This document shows, in pieces, positions 18,822 to 27,541 of a DNA stretch of 64,000 bases. This stretch comes from Streptomyces profundus. Its GTDB lineage: Bacteria > Actinomycetota > Actinomycetes > Streptomycetales > Streptomycetaceae. Where the stretch lies: NCBI RefSeq assembly GCF_020740535.1, contig NZ_CP082362.1, positions 7,561,501-7,625,500 of the forward strand, read 5' to 3'. The notes under the pieces are model-generated. The model searched no databases. It saw only the letters and a program-made list of their open reading frames with translations, and had not been told where the DNA came from. Both the position numbers and the translations under genes were made by a program. The first letter of the stretch is position 1. Every line of letters begins with the position of its first letter.

Positions 18822-19409
18822 ATGAACGTGCGGTTCTCCTCGCCTCGGGCGAGTTCTTCCTCCGTCGACGGGCGGCCTGATGGTGTCGAGGCGTCTCGGG
18901 CCCTCAAGACCCTGGCGGTGCTGCGGATCGTGACCGGAGGGATCTTCCTCTGGGCCTTCCTGGACAAGACGTTCGGCCTCGGGTACGCGACCTCGTCCGA
19001 GAACGCCTGGCTCCGGGGCGGCTCTCCGGCGCGGGGCTATCTGGCCTCGGTGTCGGCCGGCCCGTTGGAGTCGACCTTCCACTCGTGGGCCGGTGAGATG
19101 ATCATCGACTGGCTCTACATGGGCGGCATGGCGGGTATCGGGCTGTCCCTGGTGCTCGGCATAGGGTTGCGGGTCACCGCGCTCGCCGGCCCGCTGATGA
19201 TGCTCATGCTGTGGCTCGGCGAGTTCCCGATCGCCCGGCACGCGTCGGACGGTTCGCCGACCATGTCGCCGAACCCGTTGATCGACGCCCATGTGGTCTA
19301 CGCCGGCGTGATGATCGTGGCGGCGCTCTACTCGGCGGGCCGGGTCTGGGGGCTGGGCGCGTGGTGGGAGCGGACCCCGTTGGTCGCGAGTTATCCCTGG
19401 CTGCGCTGA
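18822..19409 (+). CDS. DoxX-family membrane protein
   Basis: A 195-residue integral membrane protein with four hydrophobic segments, the first around LRIVTGGIFLWAFLDKTFG, characteristic of DoxX/DoxD-like proteins. Some relatives are subunits of thiosulfate:quinone oxidoreductases, but most are uncharacterised. The ATG at 18822 has AAGGAG eight bases upstream. It begins 43 bases after the GH9 stop on the same strand, so co-transcription with the cellulase is possible, though no functional link is evident. Confidence 0.8.
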   Translation: MNVRFSSPRASSSSVDGRPDGVEASRALKTLAVLRIVTGGIFLWAFLDKTFGLGYATSSENAWLRGGSPARGYLASVSAGPLESTFHSWAGEMIIDWLYMGGMAGIGLSLVLGIGLRVTALAGPLMMLMLWLGEFPIARHASDGSPTMSPNPLIDAHVVYAGVMIVAALYSAGRVWGLGAWWERTPLVASYPWLR

Positions 19410-19479
19410 GCCGTGGTCAGGTCCGGCCGGGACCCTCGGTGCCAGGAGCGCGCCGGGTGCCCCGGCCGGTCGGAGGCGG

Positions 19480-19518
19480 CGGGTGCGCGGGGAGTGTGCG
19501 CTCCTCCCCACGCACCCG
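19480..19518. terminator. bidirectional terminator hairpin
   Basis: Arms CGGGTGCG (19480-19487) and CGCACCCG (19511-19518), with an inner GGGGAG/CTCC-TCCCC pairing. It separates the convergent DoxX and LPMO genes. Confidence 0.6.
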
Positions 19519-19550
19519 CGTCAAACCCGTGCACACCCGAACGGGAGGCG

Positions 19551-20141
19551 TCAGAGATTCACATCCGAGCAGGCGTAGAAAGCGTTACCGGTGTCGGCGA
19601 CGTTCCAGACGGCCAGGATGAGATGACGGCCGGACTTCTGGGGCACCGTGCCCTGGTGATGCTGCGTGTCGCCGGGCTGAGCCCCGTTCAGCGGCACCGT
19701 CAGGAACGGCTGGGGCTCCAGGTCCGCCCGGGTCAGCGGCTGGGAGGGGTTGTACCCGTCCCGGGTGATGTAGTAGTCGAACTCGCTGGTGCTGTGACCC
19801 ACAGTGAAGGTCCAGCTGAAGGTGACGTTCTGGCCGGGGGAGAGGTTCGTGGCCGGCCAGTTGCCGCCACGGGGGTCGTCCAGCTCGGCGAACCGGCTGT
19901 TGCCGCCGGAGCAGATGGTGCCGTCGGCGGGTCCAGCGCCGGGGAAGCCCTTGGGGCCCTCGACGCTCTGCGGTTCCCAGACGATCGCGCCACAGTTGTC
20001 CACCGCGCCCTGGGCGCACTGCTGTTGGCGACTCGACGGGCTGGTGGTGTAGCCGTGGCCCTGGGCGGTCGTGCCCGTGGCGAACACCGTCGCCAGGGCC
20101 AGACCGGCGCCGGTCGCGGCGGTGAGGAGTTTCTTGCGCAT
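19551..20141 (-). CDS. secreted AA10 lytic polysaccharide monooxygenase
   Basis: A 196-residue copper monooxygenase of family AA10 with a signal peptide of 28 residues, so that the mature protein starts with His29 (HGYTTSPSSRQ), the first ligand of the copper histidine brace. The second ligand is His116 (TVGHSTSEF), and the axial Phe is F188 (GNAFYACSDVNL). The VWEPQSVEGPKGFP block is typical of the chitin-active clade. No extra binding module is present. Upstream lie a DasR-type GGTCTAGACC element and a CebR-like GGAGCGCTCC. This suggests induction by chitin breakdown products, and perhaps by cellobiose too. Confidence 0.93.
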   Translation of the reverse strand: MRKKLLTAATGAGLALATVFATGTTAQGHGYTTSPSSRQQQCAQGAVDNCGAIVWEPQSVEGPKGFPGAGPADGTICSGGNSRFAELDDPRGGNWPATNLSPGQNVTFSWTFTVGHSTSEFDYYITRDGYNPSQPLTRADLEPQPFLTVPLNGAQPGDTQHHQGTVPQKSGRHLILAVWNVADTGNAFYACSDVNL

Positions 20142-20165
20142 TCTTCGCTCCCGGAGGTTGTGGGG

Positions 20166-20179
20166 GAGGAGCGCTCCAA
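20166..20179 (-). promoter_or_regulatory. CebR-like operator variant in LPMO leader
   Basis: The 10-bp palindrome GGAGCGCTCC (20168-20177) matches the core of the CebR consensus, but the outer bases differ (11 of 14 positions match). It lies about 30 bases before the LPMO start codon. It could be a weak CebR site or chance. Confidence 0.4.
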
Positions 20180-20192
20180 AAGGGGAGTTTCG

Positions 20193-20244
20193 CGGTCTAG
20201 ACCAAGTCTGACGTTACTGCGAGGTTTTCGTCATGTCCAGACCA
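20193..20244. promoter_or_regulatory. DasR-type (dre) elements upstream of LPMO
   Basis: CGGTCTAGACCA at 20193-20204 holds the perfect palindrome GGTCTAGACC, close to the DasR consensus TGGTCTAGACCA known from chitinase promoters. A second, imperfect copy, TGTCCAGACCA, lies at 20234-20244. Repeats of this kind flank the promoters of Streptomyces chi genes. They sit in the divergent region between the LPMO and the LacI gene, so both could be affected. Confidence 0.65.
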
Positions 20245-20264
20245 ATGAATCGTGAGGGTTGGTC

Positions 20265-21392
20265 ATGTCCACCACATCCGTTAGTCCGTCCGAGCCCGGG
20301 AACGTCCTGATGTCCCGAGGCGCCTCAGGACCCACCACGCTGCGCCAGGTCGCCCGGGCCGCCGATGTCTCGATGGCCACCGTCTCCCGGGTGCTCGCCG
20401 GCAACTACCCGGTGGCGCAACGCACCCGACAACGGGTGCTGAGAGCCGTTCAGGAACTCGACTACGTCGCCAACACCCACGCCCGCGCCCTGCGCGGACA
20501 CGCCGTCCCGACGATCGCCCTCGTCGTCGACGACCTGCGCCAGGAGCCGGTGGCCAGGATCGCGCACGGCGCCGAGGAGGAGGCCGCCCGCAACGGCCGC
20601 AGCTGTCTGATCGGCACCACCCAGGGCGAGCGGGAACGCGAGCGCGCCGTGCTGCGGGCCATGCGCCAACAGGGCGCGGGCGCGGTCGTCCTCATCGGCG
20701 ACGGATCCCAGGACCCGCGCCACCACGCCGAGTTGTCCCATATCGCCGGCTCGCTCGCCGCCTCCGGATCCCGGCTGGTCTTCTGCGGACGGCCGGCCCC
20801 CGACGACGCGGCGCCGGCCACCGTGGTGGAGTACGACAACGAGGGCGGCGCCTACGCCGTGGTCAGCCGTCTGCTGGTCCAGGGACACCGACGCATCCTC
20901 TTCCTCGGCCCCACCGACACCACCTCCACCACCGCCGGCCGACTGGCCGGCTACCGCAGGGCGTTGGCCGACTTCGACGTCCCGTTCCGCTCGGAACTGC
21001 TCGCCGGCGGCGGCCTCGGGCGCGCCGAGGCGCGCGACCGGCTCTCCCGCCGGCTGGCCGGCGGCGCCGACTTCACGGCCGTCTTCGCCGTCACCGACCC
21101 CGCCGCCTCCGGCGCGCTGGCGGCCCTCCGGGCCGCGGGACGCCGCGTCCCCGAGGACGTCTCGCTGGTCGGCTACGGCGACGCCGACTGCGCGACCGAC
21201 ATGCTGCCCCAGCTCACCACCGTCCACGTGCCCTACGCCGAACTCGGCCGCACCGCCGTGCGGTTGGCCCTGGGGCTCGGCGCCGGCACGGTCTCCGTAG
21301 CCGACCAACGCGCCCTCCTCGGCACCCATGTGGTGCTCCGCGACTCCACCGCCCCGCCGCCGCGCCGGCCCCCGACCGACGGCCGCCGCTGA
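20265..21392 (+). CDS. LacI-family transcriptional regulator
   Basis: A 375-residue LacI/GalR regulator. The helix-turn-helix is TTLRQVARAADVSMATVSRVLAG near residues 25-48, followed by the hinge (ANTHARALRG) and a periplasmic-binding-protein-like sugar domain ending in SLVGYGDADCATDM. The ATG at 20265 has GAGGG six bases upstream; a TTG at 20259 is in frame. It is divergent from the LPMO, with about 120 bases between, so it may regulate that gene and itself. It does not look like the known CebR and its ligand is unknown. Confidence 0.88.
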   Translation: MSTTSVSPSEPGNVLMSRGASGPTTLRQVARAADVSMATVSRVLAGNYPVAQRTRQRVLRAVQELDYVANTHARALRGHAVPTIALVVDDLRQEPVARIAHGAEEEAARNGRSCLIGTTQGERERERAVLRAMRQQGAGAVVLIGDGSQDPRHHAELSHIAGSLAASGSRLVFCGRPAPDDAAPATVVEYDNEGGAYAVVSRLLVQGHRRILFLGPTDTTSTTAGRLAGYRRALADFDVPFRSELLAGGGLGRAEARDRLSRRLAGGADFTAVFAVTDPAASGALAALRAAGRRVPEDVSLVGYGDADCATDMLPQLTTVHVPYAELGRTAVRLALGLGAGTVSVADQRALLGTHVVLRDSTAPPPRRPPTDGRR

Positions 21393-21435
21393 ACCCGCGG
21401 CGGGGCCCCGCCGGGGCTCCGCGACCACGCCGACC

Positions 21436-21735
21436 ATGGGCCCGCTCAACGCCCACGCCGGGCGGCCTGCGCTGCCGGCCCCGGCCGGCGATCCCGGTGG
21501 CGCCCGCGTCCTGGGTGTCGGCTGCGAAGCGGGGCGCCTCGCCGAGGAGTTCGCCGCCCGAGGCGCCCGCGTCCTGCGCCTCGCCGGCCACGCCACGCTC
21601 GTCGACCACGCCCGCGCGCGGCTCGCCGGCCGGGGCGAACTCCCCGTCGACGAGCGGCACCGGATCGACGCGGACACCCACCGGCGGCTCAGCCAGTGCC
21701 CGACCTCCTCGTGCCGCGCCCGCTCAGCCCCTTGA
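21436..21735 (+). pseudogene. possible methyltransferase remnant
   Basis: A 99-residue reading frame with high third-position GC. It contains VLGVGCEAGRLAEEFAARGARV, resembling SAM-binding motif I of class I methyltransferases (usually VLDVGCGTG), but key residues are altered and the rest of the fold is missing after about 90 residues. No good ribosome binding site is seen. It probably represents a decayed gene fragment; a short functional protein cannot be excluded. Confidence 0.35.
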
Positions 21736-21744
21736 GGAGGCGGC

Positions 21745-23316
21745 TCACCGCCCCAGCGCCGCCATCGCCGCGTTGTGCCCGCCCACCCCGCTGACCCCGC
21801 CACCGCGCACCGCGCCGGCGCCGCACAGCAGGACGTTCGGGTGGCCGGTCGCCACCCCCCAGCGGTCACCCGGCCCGTCCCGCCCGGTCTCCCGCCAGGG
21901 GAACGCCAGATCGCCGTGGAAGATATGGCCGCCGGGCAGCCGCAGCTCGCGCTCCAGATCGCGCGGGGTCTTCGCCTCCACACAGGGCCGGCCCCCCGAG
22001 TCCACCGCCAGGCAGTCCGCGATCGGCTCGGCGAGATGCTCGTCGAGCGCCCGCGTCGTCGCGGCCAACAGCGCGTCCCGCACCTTCCGTTGCCGCTGCC
22101 CGTCGCCGGCGAAGAGCCGCTCGGGGGTGTGCAGCCCGAACAGCGTCAACGTCTGGTAGCCGGCGGCGGCCAGGTCGGCGGGGAGGATCGACGGGTCGGT
22201 CAGCGAGTGGCAGTACACCTCGCTCGGCGGCTTCGACGGCAGCCGGCCCTCGGCCGCCTCGGCGTACGCCGTCGCCAACTCCCCGTACCCCTCGGCGATA
22301 TGGAACGTCCCGGCGAACGCCTCGCGCGGGTCCACGGCCGGGTCCCGCAGCGCGGGCAGCCGGGTGAGCAGCATGTTCACCTTGAACTGGGACCCCTCGG
22401 GGGCCGGCGGCGCCGGCTCGCCGAGCAGCCGGGCCAGCTCGCTGGGGGAGGCGTTCACCAGCGCCTGGTCCGCGCCGAGCCGCCCCTCGCCCCCGTCGGC
22501 GTGATAGGTCACCTCCACCGTGCGCCCGTCCGTCGCCAGCTCCGTCACCTCGTGGCCGACCGCGATCTCGGCGCCCGCCGCGAGGGCGGCGCCGAGCAGC
22601 GCGTCGGTCACCGCGCCCATGCCACCCACCGGCACGTCCCAGTCGCCGGTGCCCTGCCCGATCACGTGGTAGAGGAAGCAGCGGTTCTGCGCCAGGGAGG
22701 GGTCGTGGGCATCCGAGAAGGTGCCGATCAACGCGTCGGTGAGCACCACCCCGCGCACCAGGTCGTCCGTGAACCGCTTCTCGATCGTCTCGCCCAGCGG
22801 CCGTTCGAAGAGCGCCTCCCAGAGCGGGGCGTCGTCGACCCTGGCCCGCAGCTCCGCCCGGCTCGGCAGCGGCTCGGTCAGGGTGGGGAACACCCGGCCC
22901 GCCAGCCGCCCGGTGGCGGCGTAGAACTCCCGCCAGGCCAGGTACTCCCGCTCGTCCCCGGTCAGCCGGGCGAACGAGTCGCGCACCCGCTGCTCCCCGT
23001 CGCCGACGAGCAGCCCGGTCGGCCGCCCCCCGCGCGTCGTCGGGGTGTAGGAGGCGAACGGACGCCGCCGCAGCTCAAGGCGCAGCCCCAGGTCCCCCAC
23101 GATGCGCTGCGGCAGCAGGCTGACCAGGTAGGCGAAGCGGGACAGCCGGGCGGCGACCCCGGGGAACGGGGCGCCGGAGACGGCGGCGCCGCCCACGGCG
23201 TCCAACCGCTCCAGCACCACCACCCGTCGGCCGGCCCGGGCCAGATACGCGGCGGCCACCAGTCCGTTGTGGCCACCCCCGACGATCACCACGTCATACC
23301 GGGAGCGAGAGGGCAT
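21745..23316 (-). CDS. FAD-dependent phytoene-dehydrogenase-like oxidoreductase
   Basis: A 523-residue flavoprotein. The N-terminus YDVVIVGGGHNGLVAAAYLARAG contains the dinucleotide-binding GxGxxG-type motif, followed by the acidic end of strand 2 (VVVLE) and GGAAVS. The C-terminus, NVLLCGAGAVRGGGVSG followed by GHNAA, is the second FAD-binding signature of the CrtI/phytoene desaturase superfamily. No other carotenoid genes are nearby, so its substrate is unclear. The chosen ATG at 23316 begins at MPSRSRYDVV. Upstream in-frame sequence is Arg/Gly-rich and not conserved-looking. Confidence 0.88.
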   Translation of the reverse strand: MPSRSRYDVVIVGGGHNGLVAAAYLARAGRRVVVLERLDAVGGAAVSGAPFPGVAARLSRFAYLVSLLPQRIVGDLGLRLELRRRPFASYTPTTRGGRPTGLLVGDGEQRVRDSFARLTGDEREYLAWREFYAATGRLAGRVFPTLTEPLPSRAELRARVDDAPLWEALFERPLGETIEKRFTDDLVRGVVLTDALIGTFSDAHDPSLAQNRCFLYHVIGQGTGDWDVPVGGMGAVTDALLGAALAAGAEIAVGHEVTELATDGRTVEVTYHADGGEGRLGADQALVNASPSELARLLGEPAPPAPEGSQFKVNMLLTRLPALRDPAVDPREAFAGTFHIAEGYGELATAYAEAAEGRLPSKPPSEVYCHSLTDPSILPADLAAAGYQTLTLFGLHTPERLFAGDGQRQRKVRDALLAATTRALDEHLAEPIADCLAVDSGGRPCVEAKTPRDLERELRLPGGHIFHGDLAFPWRETGRDGPGDRWGVATGHPNVLLCGAGAVRGGGVSGVGGHNAAMAALGR

Positions 23317-23470
23317 GGCTCTTGGTAACACGCGAGCCCACCCGCCGGCCACCCGTCCGCACGTCCCGCCCGGCCGGGGCACCTGTACCGACCTGCGCGA
23401 AGGGCAGCGTGAAGACGGGCCTCGGTCGTAGGCTGGAGGATCGTCGCACCCCCGCCCCCTCGAAGGAGCC

Positions 23471-25327
23471 ATGCCCCAACCAGAACCCTCAGGGCCGCCC
23501 CACCCCGGCGCCCCCGTCGAGCCCGCCCAACCCGCACAGCTGCGCCGCATCGTCCGACTCTTCCGCCCCTACCGAGGCCGGCTGGCCGTGGTGGGCCTGC
23601 TCGTCGGCGCCTCCTCGCTGGTCGGAGTCACCTCCCCGTTCCTGCTCCGCGAGGTCATCGACGTCGCGCTGCCGCAGCAGCGGGCCGATCTGCTGACGCT
23701 GCTCGCGCTGGGCATGATCGCGGCGACCGTCACCAGCAGCGTCTTCGGCGTCCTCCAGACGCTGATCTCCACCACCGTCGGCCAGCGCGTGATGCACGAC
23801 CTGCGGGCCGCCGTCTACGGCAAGCTCCAGCAGATGCCGCTGGCGTTCTTCACCAGGACCCGCACGGGCGAGGTGCAGTCCCGGATCGCCGGCGACATCG
23901 GCGGCATGCAGGCCACCGTCACCTCCACCGCCACCTCCCTGGTCTCCAACCTCACCGCGGTGACCGCGACCCTGGTGGCCATGCTGGCGCTGGACTGGCG
24001 GCTGACCCTGGTGTCCCTCGCGCTGCTGCCGTTCTTCGTCTGGATCGCGCGCCGCGTCGGCCGGGAGCGCAAGCGGATCACCGGACACCGTCAGAAGCAG
24101 ATGGCGGCGATGGCCGCGATGGTCACCGAGTCGCTGTCGGTCAGCGGCATCCTGCTGGGCCGCACCATGGGCCGTTCGGAGGCGCTGACCGAACGCTTCA
24201 CCGAGGAGTCGGAGAAGCTGGTCGCGCTGGAGGTGCGGGCCAGCATGGCGGGGCGCTGGCGGATGGCCACCATCGGCATGATCATGGGCGCCATCCCGCC
24301 GCTGCTGTACTGGTCGGCCGGCGCCATGACACAGCTCGGCGGCTCGGCCCCGTCCATCGGCACCCTCGTCGCCTTCGTCAGCCTCCAGCAGGGGCTGCTG
24401 CGCCCCGCCGTCTCGCTGCTGTCCACCGGCGTGGACATCCAGGCGTCGCTGGCGCTGTTCCAACGCGTCTTCGAGTATCTCGACCTGCCGGTGGACATCA
24501 CCGAACGGGCCGAGCCCGTCGCGCTGGGGCGCGCCCGGGGGGAGATCGCCTTCGAGCGGGTCTCGTTCCACTACGGCGCCGAGGCGCCGGCCACCCTCAG
24601 CGATATCGACCTCACCGTCCCCGCCGGCGGTTCCCTCGCCGTGGTCGGCGCGACGGGCGCCGGCAAGAGCACCCTGGGCTATCTGGTGCCCCGGCTCTAC
24701 GACGTCACCGACGGTCGGGTCACGCTCGACGGCGTCGACGTCAGGGAGTTGGACTTCGCCTCCCTGGCCCGGGCGGTGGGCGTGGTCTCCCAGGAGACCT
24801 ACCTGCTGCACGCCTCCATCGCGGACAACCTGCGCTTCGCCAAGCCGGAGGCGACCCTCGCGGAGATCGAGGACGCCGCCCGCGCCGCCCAGATCCACGA
24901 CCACATCGCCGCGCTCCCGGCGGGCTACGACACGGTGGTGGGGGAGCGCGGCTACCGCTTCTCCGGCGGGGAGAAGCAGCGCCTCGCGCTGGCCAGGACG
25001 ATCCTGCGCGATCCGCCGGTGCTGGTGCTCGACGAGGCGACCAGCGCCCTGGATACCCGCACCGAACTCGCGGTGCAGCGCGCCATCGACGCGCTCTCCG
25101 CCGGACGCACCGTGATCACCATCGCGCACCGGCTCTCGACCATCCGCGACGCCGACCAGATCGTGCTCCTGGAGGGCGGCCGGATCGCCGAGCGCGGCAC
25201 CCACGCCGAACTCCTCGCCAGGGACGGCCGGTACGCCGCCCTGGTGCGCCGGGACGCGAGGACCTCCGCCGACCCCGGGGCGGCATCGGCCGAACCCGGC
25301 CAGCCCACGGTGGAACTGACCCCCTGA
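23471..25327 (+). CDS. ABC exporter, full motifs (probable homodimer)
   Basis: A 618-residue half-transporter with six membrane helices in the first 320 residues and a C-terminal ATPase. Walker A VGATGAGKSTLG, signature YRFSGGEKQRLALA, Walker B VLVLDEATSALD and H-loop TIAHRLST are all canonical. In contrast to the pair at 11387-14970, it should therefore work as a homodimer. GAAGGAGCC precedes the ATG. It is divergent from the flavoprotein gene and its substrate is unknown. Confidence 0.9.
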   Translation: MPQPEPSGPPHPGAPVEPAQPAQLRRIVRLFRPYRGRLAVVGLLVGASSLVGVTSPFLLREVIDVALPQQRADLLTLLALGMIAATVTSSVFGVLQTLISTTVGQRVMHDLRAAVYGKLQQMPLAFFTRTRTGEVQSRIAGDIGGMQATVTSTATSLVSNLTAVTATLVAMLALDWRLTLVSLALLPFFVWIARRVGRERKRITGHRQKQMAAMAAMVTESLSVSGILLGRTMGRSEALTERFTEESEKLVALEVRASMAGRWRMATIGMIMGAIPPLLYWSAGAMTQLGGSAPSIGTLVAFVSLQQGLLRPAVSLLSTGVDIQASLALFQRVFEYLDLPVDITERAEPVALGRARGEIAFERVSFHYGAEAPATLSDIDLTVPAGGSLAVVGATGAGKSTLGYLVPRLYDVTDGRVTLDGVDVRELDFASLARAVGVVSQETYLLHASIADNLRFAKPEATLAEIEDAARAAQIHDHIAALPAGYDTVVGERGYRFSGGEKQRLALARTILRDPPVLVLDEATSALDTRTELAVQRAIDALSAGRTVITIAHRLSTIRDADQIVLLEGGRIAERGTHAELLARDGRYAALVRRDARTSADPGAASAEPGQPTVELTP

Positions 25328-25377
25328 CAGCCGCTCCTCGCGGTGTCCGGGGGCGCCGAACCGGCCACGAAACTGTG

Positions 25378-25396
25378 CGAACGGTCGTGCTAATAT
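25378..25396 (+). promoter_or_regulatory. possible TetR operator and -10 element
   Basis: The imperfect palindrome CGAACGGTCG (25378-25387) directly abuts TAATAT (25391-25396), an unusually A/T-rich -10-like box for this region. Both lie about 40 bases before the hydrolase start. The TetR gene beyond the hydrolase is a candidate regulator. Confidence 0.4.
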
Positions 25397-25433
25397 ATGC
25401 GGGTGGCGCACCCCCCGACCGAGGAGACCACCC

Positions 25434-26303
25434 ATGCGGCTCGGCCTCGCCGTGCTTGGCGCGACCCTGAACACCACCGCCCGTCTCGCTCCCGGCCTCG
25501 CCGCCCGAGGCGCGCTCCGGCTCTTCCGGCGGCCCCGGAGCCGCGTTCCCGTCCGGCCGGCCGAGGAGTCCACCCTGGCCGCCGCCGAACACGAGCGCCT
25601 GACCGTCGCCGGCGTGCCGGTGGCCGTCTACCGCTGGGGCGACTCGCCCCGACCCGTGCTGCTGGTCCACGGCTGGCAGTACCGCGCCTCCCGCTTCGCG
25701 CCGCTCGTCGAGGCGCTGCGGCGGCGCGGCCACGCGGTGGTCGCCTTCGACCTGCCGGGACACGGAGCGTCCGGCGGCACCGGCAGCGACCTGCCCGAGG
25801 TCCGCCGGATCATCGGGGAGCTGGAACGCCACCACGGCCCGTTCTCCACCGTGCTCGGGCACTCCTTCGGCGGCCTCGCCGCCTGGTACACGCTGGCCGA
25901 GGGCATGGCCGCCGACCGGCTGGTCATGGTCGGGGCGCCCGGCGACTTCGGCGAGGTCCTCGACGGGTTCTGCGCCCACCTCGGACTGCGCCCCCGGGTC
26001 AACCTGGCGCTGCGTCAGCTGATAGAACGGCGCTACTTCCCCGGCACCGTCGACGCCCTGAGCACGCTCTCCGTGCACCACCGGCCCGAGCGGCTCGCCG
26101 TCCCGCTGATGGTGGTCCACGACGAGGAGGACCGGGTGGTGCCCGTCGCGCAGGGACGGACGGTGCACGCCGCCTACGCCGCGCGGGCCGACGCGCTGTT
26201 CACCCAGGGGCTCGGGCACAACCGGATCCTCGCCGACCCCGAGGTGATCGAGGCGCTCACCGCGTTCACCGCGGTTACCGCGACCGGCGACCCGGTGCGC
26301 TGA
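25434..26303 (+). CDS. alpha/beta hydrolase
   Basis: A 289-residue alpha/beta-hydrolase-fold protein. The oxyanion-region block VLLVHGWQYRAS, the nucleophile elbow GHSFGG (Ser near residue 143), the acid in VVHDEEDRVVP and the His in GLGHNRIL near the C-terminus make a complete triad. The hydrophobic N-terminus could be a weak membrane anchor. GAGGAG lies nine bases before the ATG. The TetR gene is convergent, with only 21 bases between stops. The substrate is not predictable. Confidence 0.88.
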   Translation: MRLGLAVLGATLNTTARLAPGLAARGALRLFRRPRSRVPVRPAEESTLAAAEHERLTVAGVPVAVYRWGDSPRPVLLVHGWQYRASRFAPLVEALRRRGHAVVAFDLPGHGASGGTGSDLPEVRRIIGELERHHGPFSTVLGHSFGGLAAWYTLAEGMAADRLVMVGAPGDFGEVLDGFCAHLGLRPRVNLALRQLIERRYFPGTVDALSTLSVHHRPERLAVPLMVVHDEEDRVVPVAQGRTVHAAYAARADALFTQGLGHNRILADPEVIEALTAFTAVTATGDPVR

Positions 26304-26324
26304 ACCCTCCGCCGGGCCGGAACC

Positions 26325-26969
26325 TCAGGAAGCGGCGGGCAGCGCGCCCTCGGCGGTGGCCGAGGCGTCCAGCCGGGCGCGGATGGCGACGGCGGCTCGT
26401 TGGTAGCCGTCGTCGTCCGCGTGCAGCGCGGAGTCGGCGTTGGCCATCTCCATCAGCGCCGCCAACTCGAAGGCCAGCTGCGGCACATCGCACGCCTCGG
26501 CCAACTGCCCGACCCGCTTGGCCTCTTCGAGCAGGCTCCGCAGAAAGTCGATCCACTCGCCCCTGGCCTGGGCCACCGCGTCCCTGACCGCGCCCGCGCG
26601 GGCGCTGAACTCGGCGGAGACCGTGGTGAAGAAGCAGCCGCCGGGGAAGACCCGGTCACGCGAATAGTCGAGATAGCTCCGGCACACCCGCCACACCCGC
26701 CCCGTTCCCGGCGGCTCGGCGTCGGCGGGGCGCGCGACCCGGTCAGCGAAGACCGCCTTGGCCGCCCGGACGGTGGCGAGCTGCAACTCCTCCTTGGAGC
26801 CGAAGAGGGCGAACACCCCGCTCTTGCTGAGGCCCAGCTCGGTGGCGATCCGCCCGATGGAGAGGCCGCCCAGGCCCTCGACCGAGGCGATCTCCATCGT
26901 CCTTCCGAGCACCAGCCGGCGGGACTGGTTCCCCCGCTCGACCCGCCCGTCGATCCGTGCCCCGGCCAC
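26325..26969 (-). CDS. TetR-family transcriptional regulator
   Basis: A 214-residue TetR regulator. The N-terminal helix-turn-helix is LSIGRIATELGLSKSGVFALFGSKEELQ, around residues 35-62, with a C-terminal ligand domain of the TetR_C type (VFPGGCFFTTVSAEF). It lies tail-to-tail with the hydrolase and may control it through the palindrome at 25378. A start slightly downstream of 26969 is possible because the first 15 residues are poorly constrained. Confidence 0.87.
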   Translation of the reverse strand: MAGARIDGRVERGNQSRRLVLGRTMEIASVEGLGGLSIGRIATELGLSKSGVFALFGSKEELQLATVRAAKAVFADRVARPADAEPPGTGRVWRVCRSYLDYSRDRVFPGGCFFTTVSAEFSARAGAVRDAVAQARGEWIDFLRSLLEEAKRVGQLAEACDVPQLAFELAALMEMANADSALHADDDGYQRAAVAIRARLDASATAEGALPAAS

Positions 26970-27045
26970 CTCGCCCGCCCTTCCGCCAGCAGTCCGCCCA
27001 TGGTACTCGCGGCCGGGCCCCCGGCCCCCGCGTCCGCCTGGTGGT

Positions 27046-27447
27046 TCAGCGCAGCCGGCCGTCCCGCGCCAGTTCGTCGAAGACGGCGTGGTCCACGGGC
27101 GCGGTGCGTTCCCGGTCGGTGAAGGCCAGCCAGGCGATCTCCTCGATCTCGCTGCTGGCCGTCAGCGTCCCCCGGTAGTCGGCCGTGTAGCAGGCCATCC
27201 GCACCAGGGTGCCTGCCGGATGCCCGTGGGCGGGTGCGGTGTAGGTGCCGACATGGCGCGCCGTGTCCGGGTCGACGGTCACTGTCAGCTCCTCCCGGAC
27301 CTCGCGGACGAGCGTCTCCAGATCGCTCTCGCCCAGGACACGCTTGCCACCGGGGATATAGAAAACGTCCTTCCCCTTGGAACGGGCACCGAGGATGTGC
27401 CCATCCCGAAGGTGCACCCATGCCACGGTGTCGATCAGCTGCGTCAC
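27046..27447 (-). CDS. Nudix hydrolase
   Basis: A 133-residue Nudix protein. The Nudix box is GGKRVLGESD-LETLVREVREEL, giving G-x5-E-x7-R-E-V-x-E-E with the final Gly replaced by Thr. It should hydrolyse a nucleoside diphosphate linked to another moiety in a Mg-dependent way. The start is the GTG at 27447 (VTQLIDTVAWVHL), preceded by GGGGAAGG. The longer upstream frame is Pro/Arg-rich shadow sequence. The substrate is unknown. Confidence 0.87.
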   Translation of the reverse strand: MTQLIDTVAWVHLRDGHILGARSKGKDVFYIPGGKRVLGESDLETLVREVREELTVTVDPDTARHVGTYTAPAHGHPAGTLVRMACYTADYRGTLTASSEIEEIAWLAFTDRERTAPVDHAVFDELARDGRLR

Positions 27448-27541
27448 CGATGCCCGCCTTCCCCACGCTCGCCGCGCCGCGCCGTCCGCGCCGCCTGCCG
27501 GGCACGATGGTGTCACGCCGGGCCGCGGCGGGACGCGCCGG

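Noticed and set aside
20265..21392. LacI regulator as CebR itself
   Set aside because: Its N-terminal recognition region and overall sequence do not resemble CebR as I know it, and the nearest divergent gene is a chitin-type LPMO.
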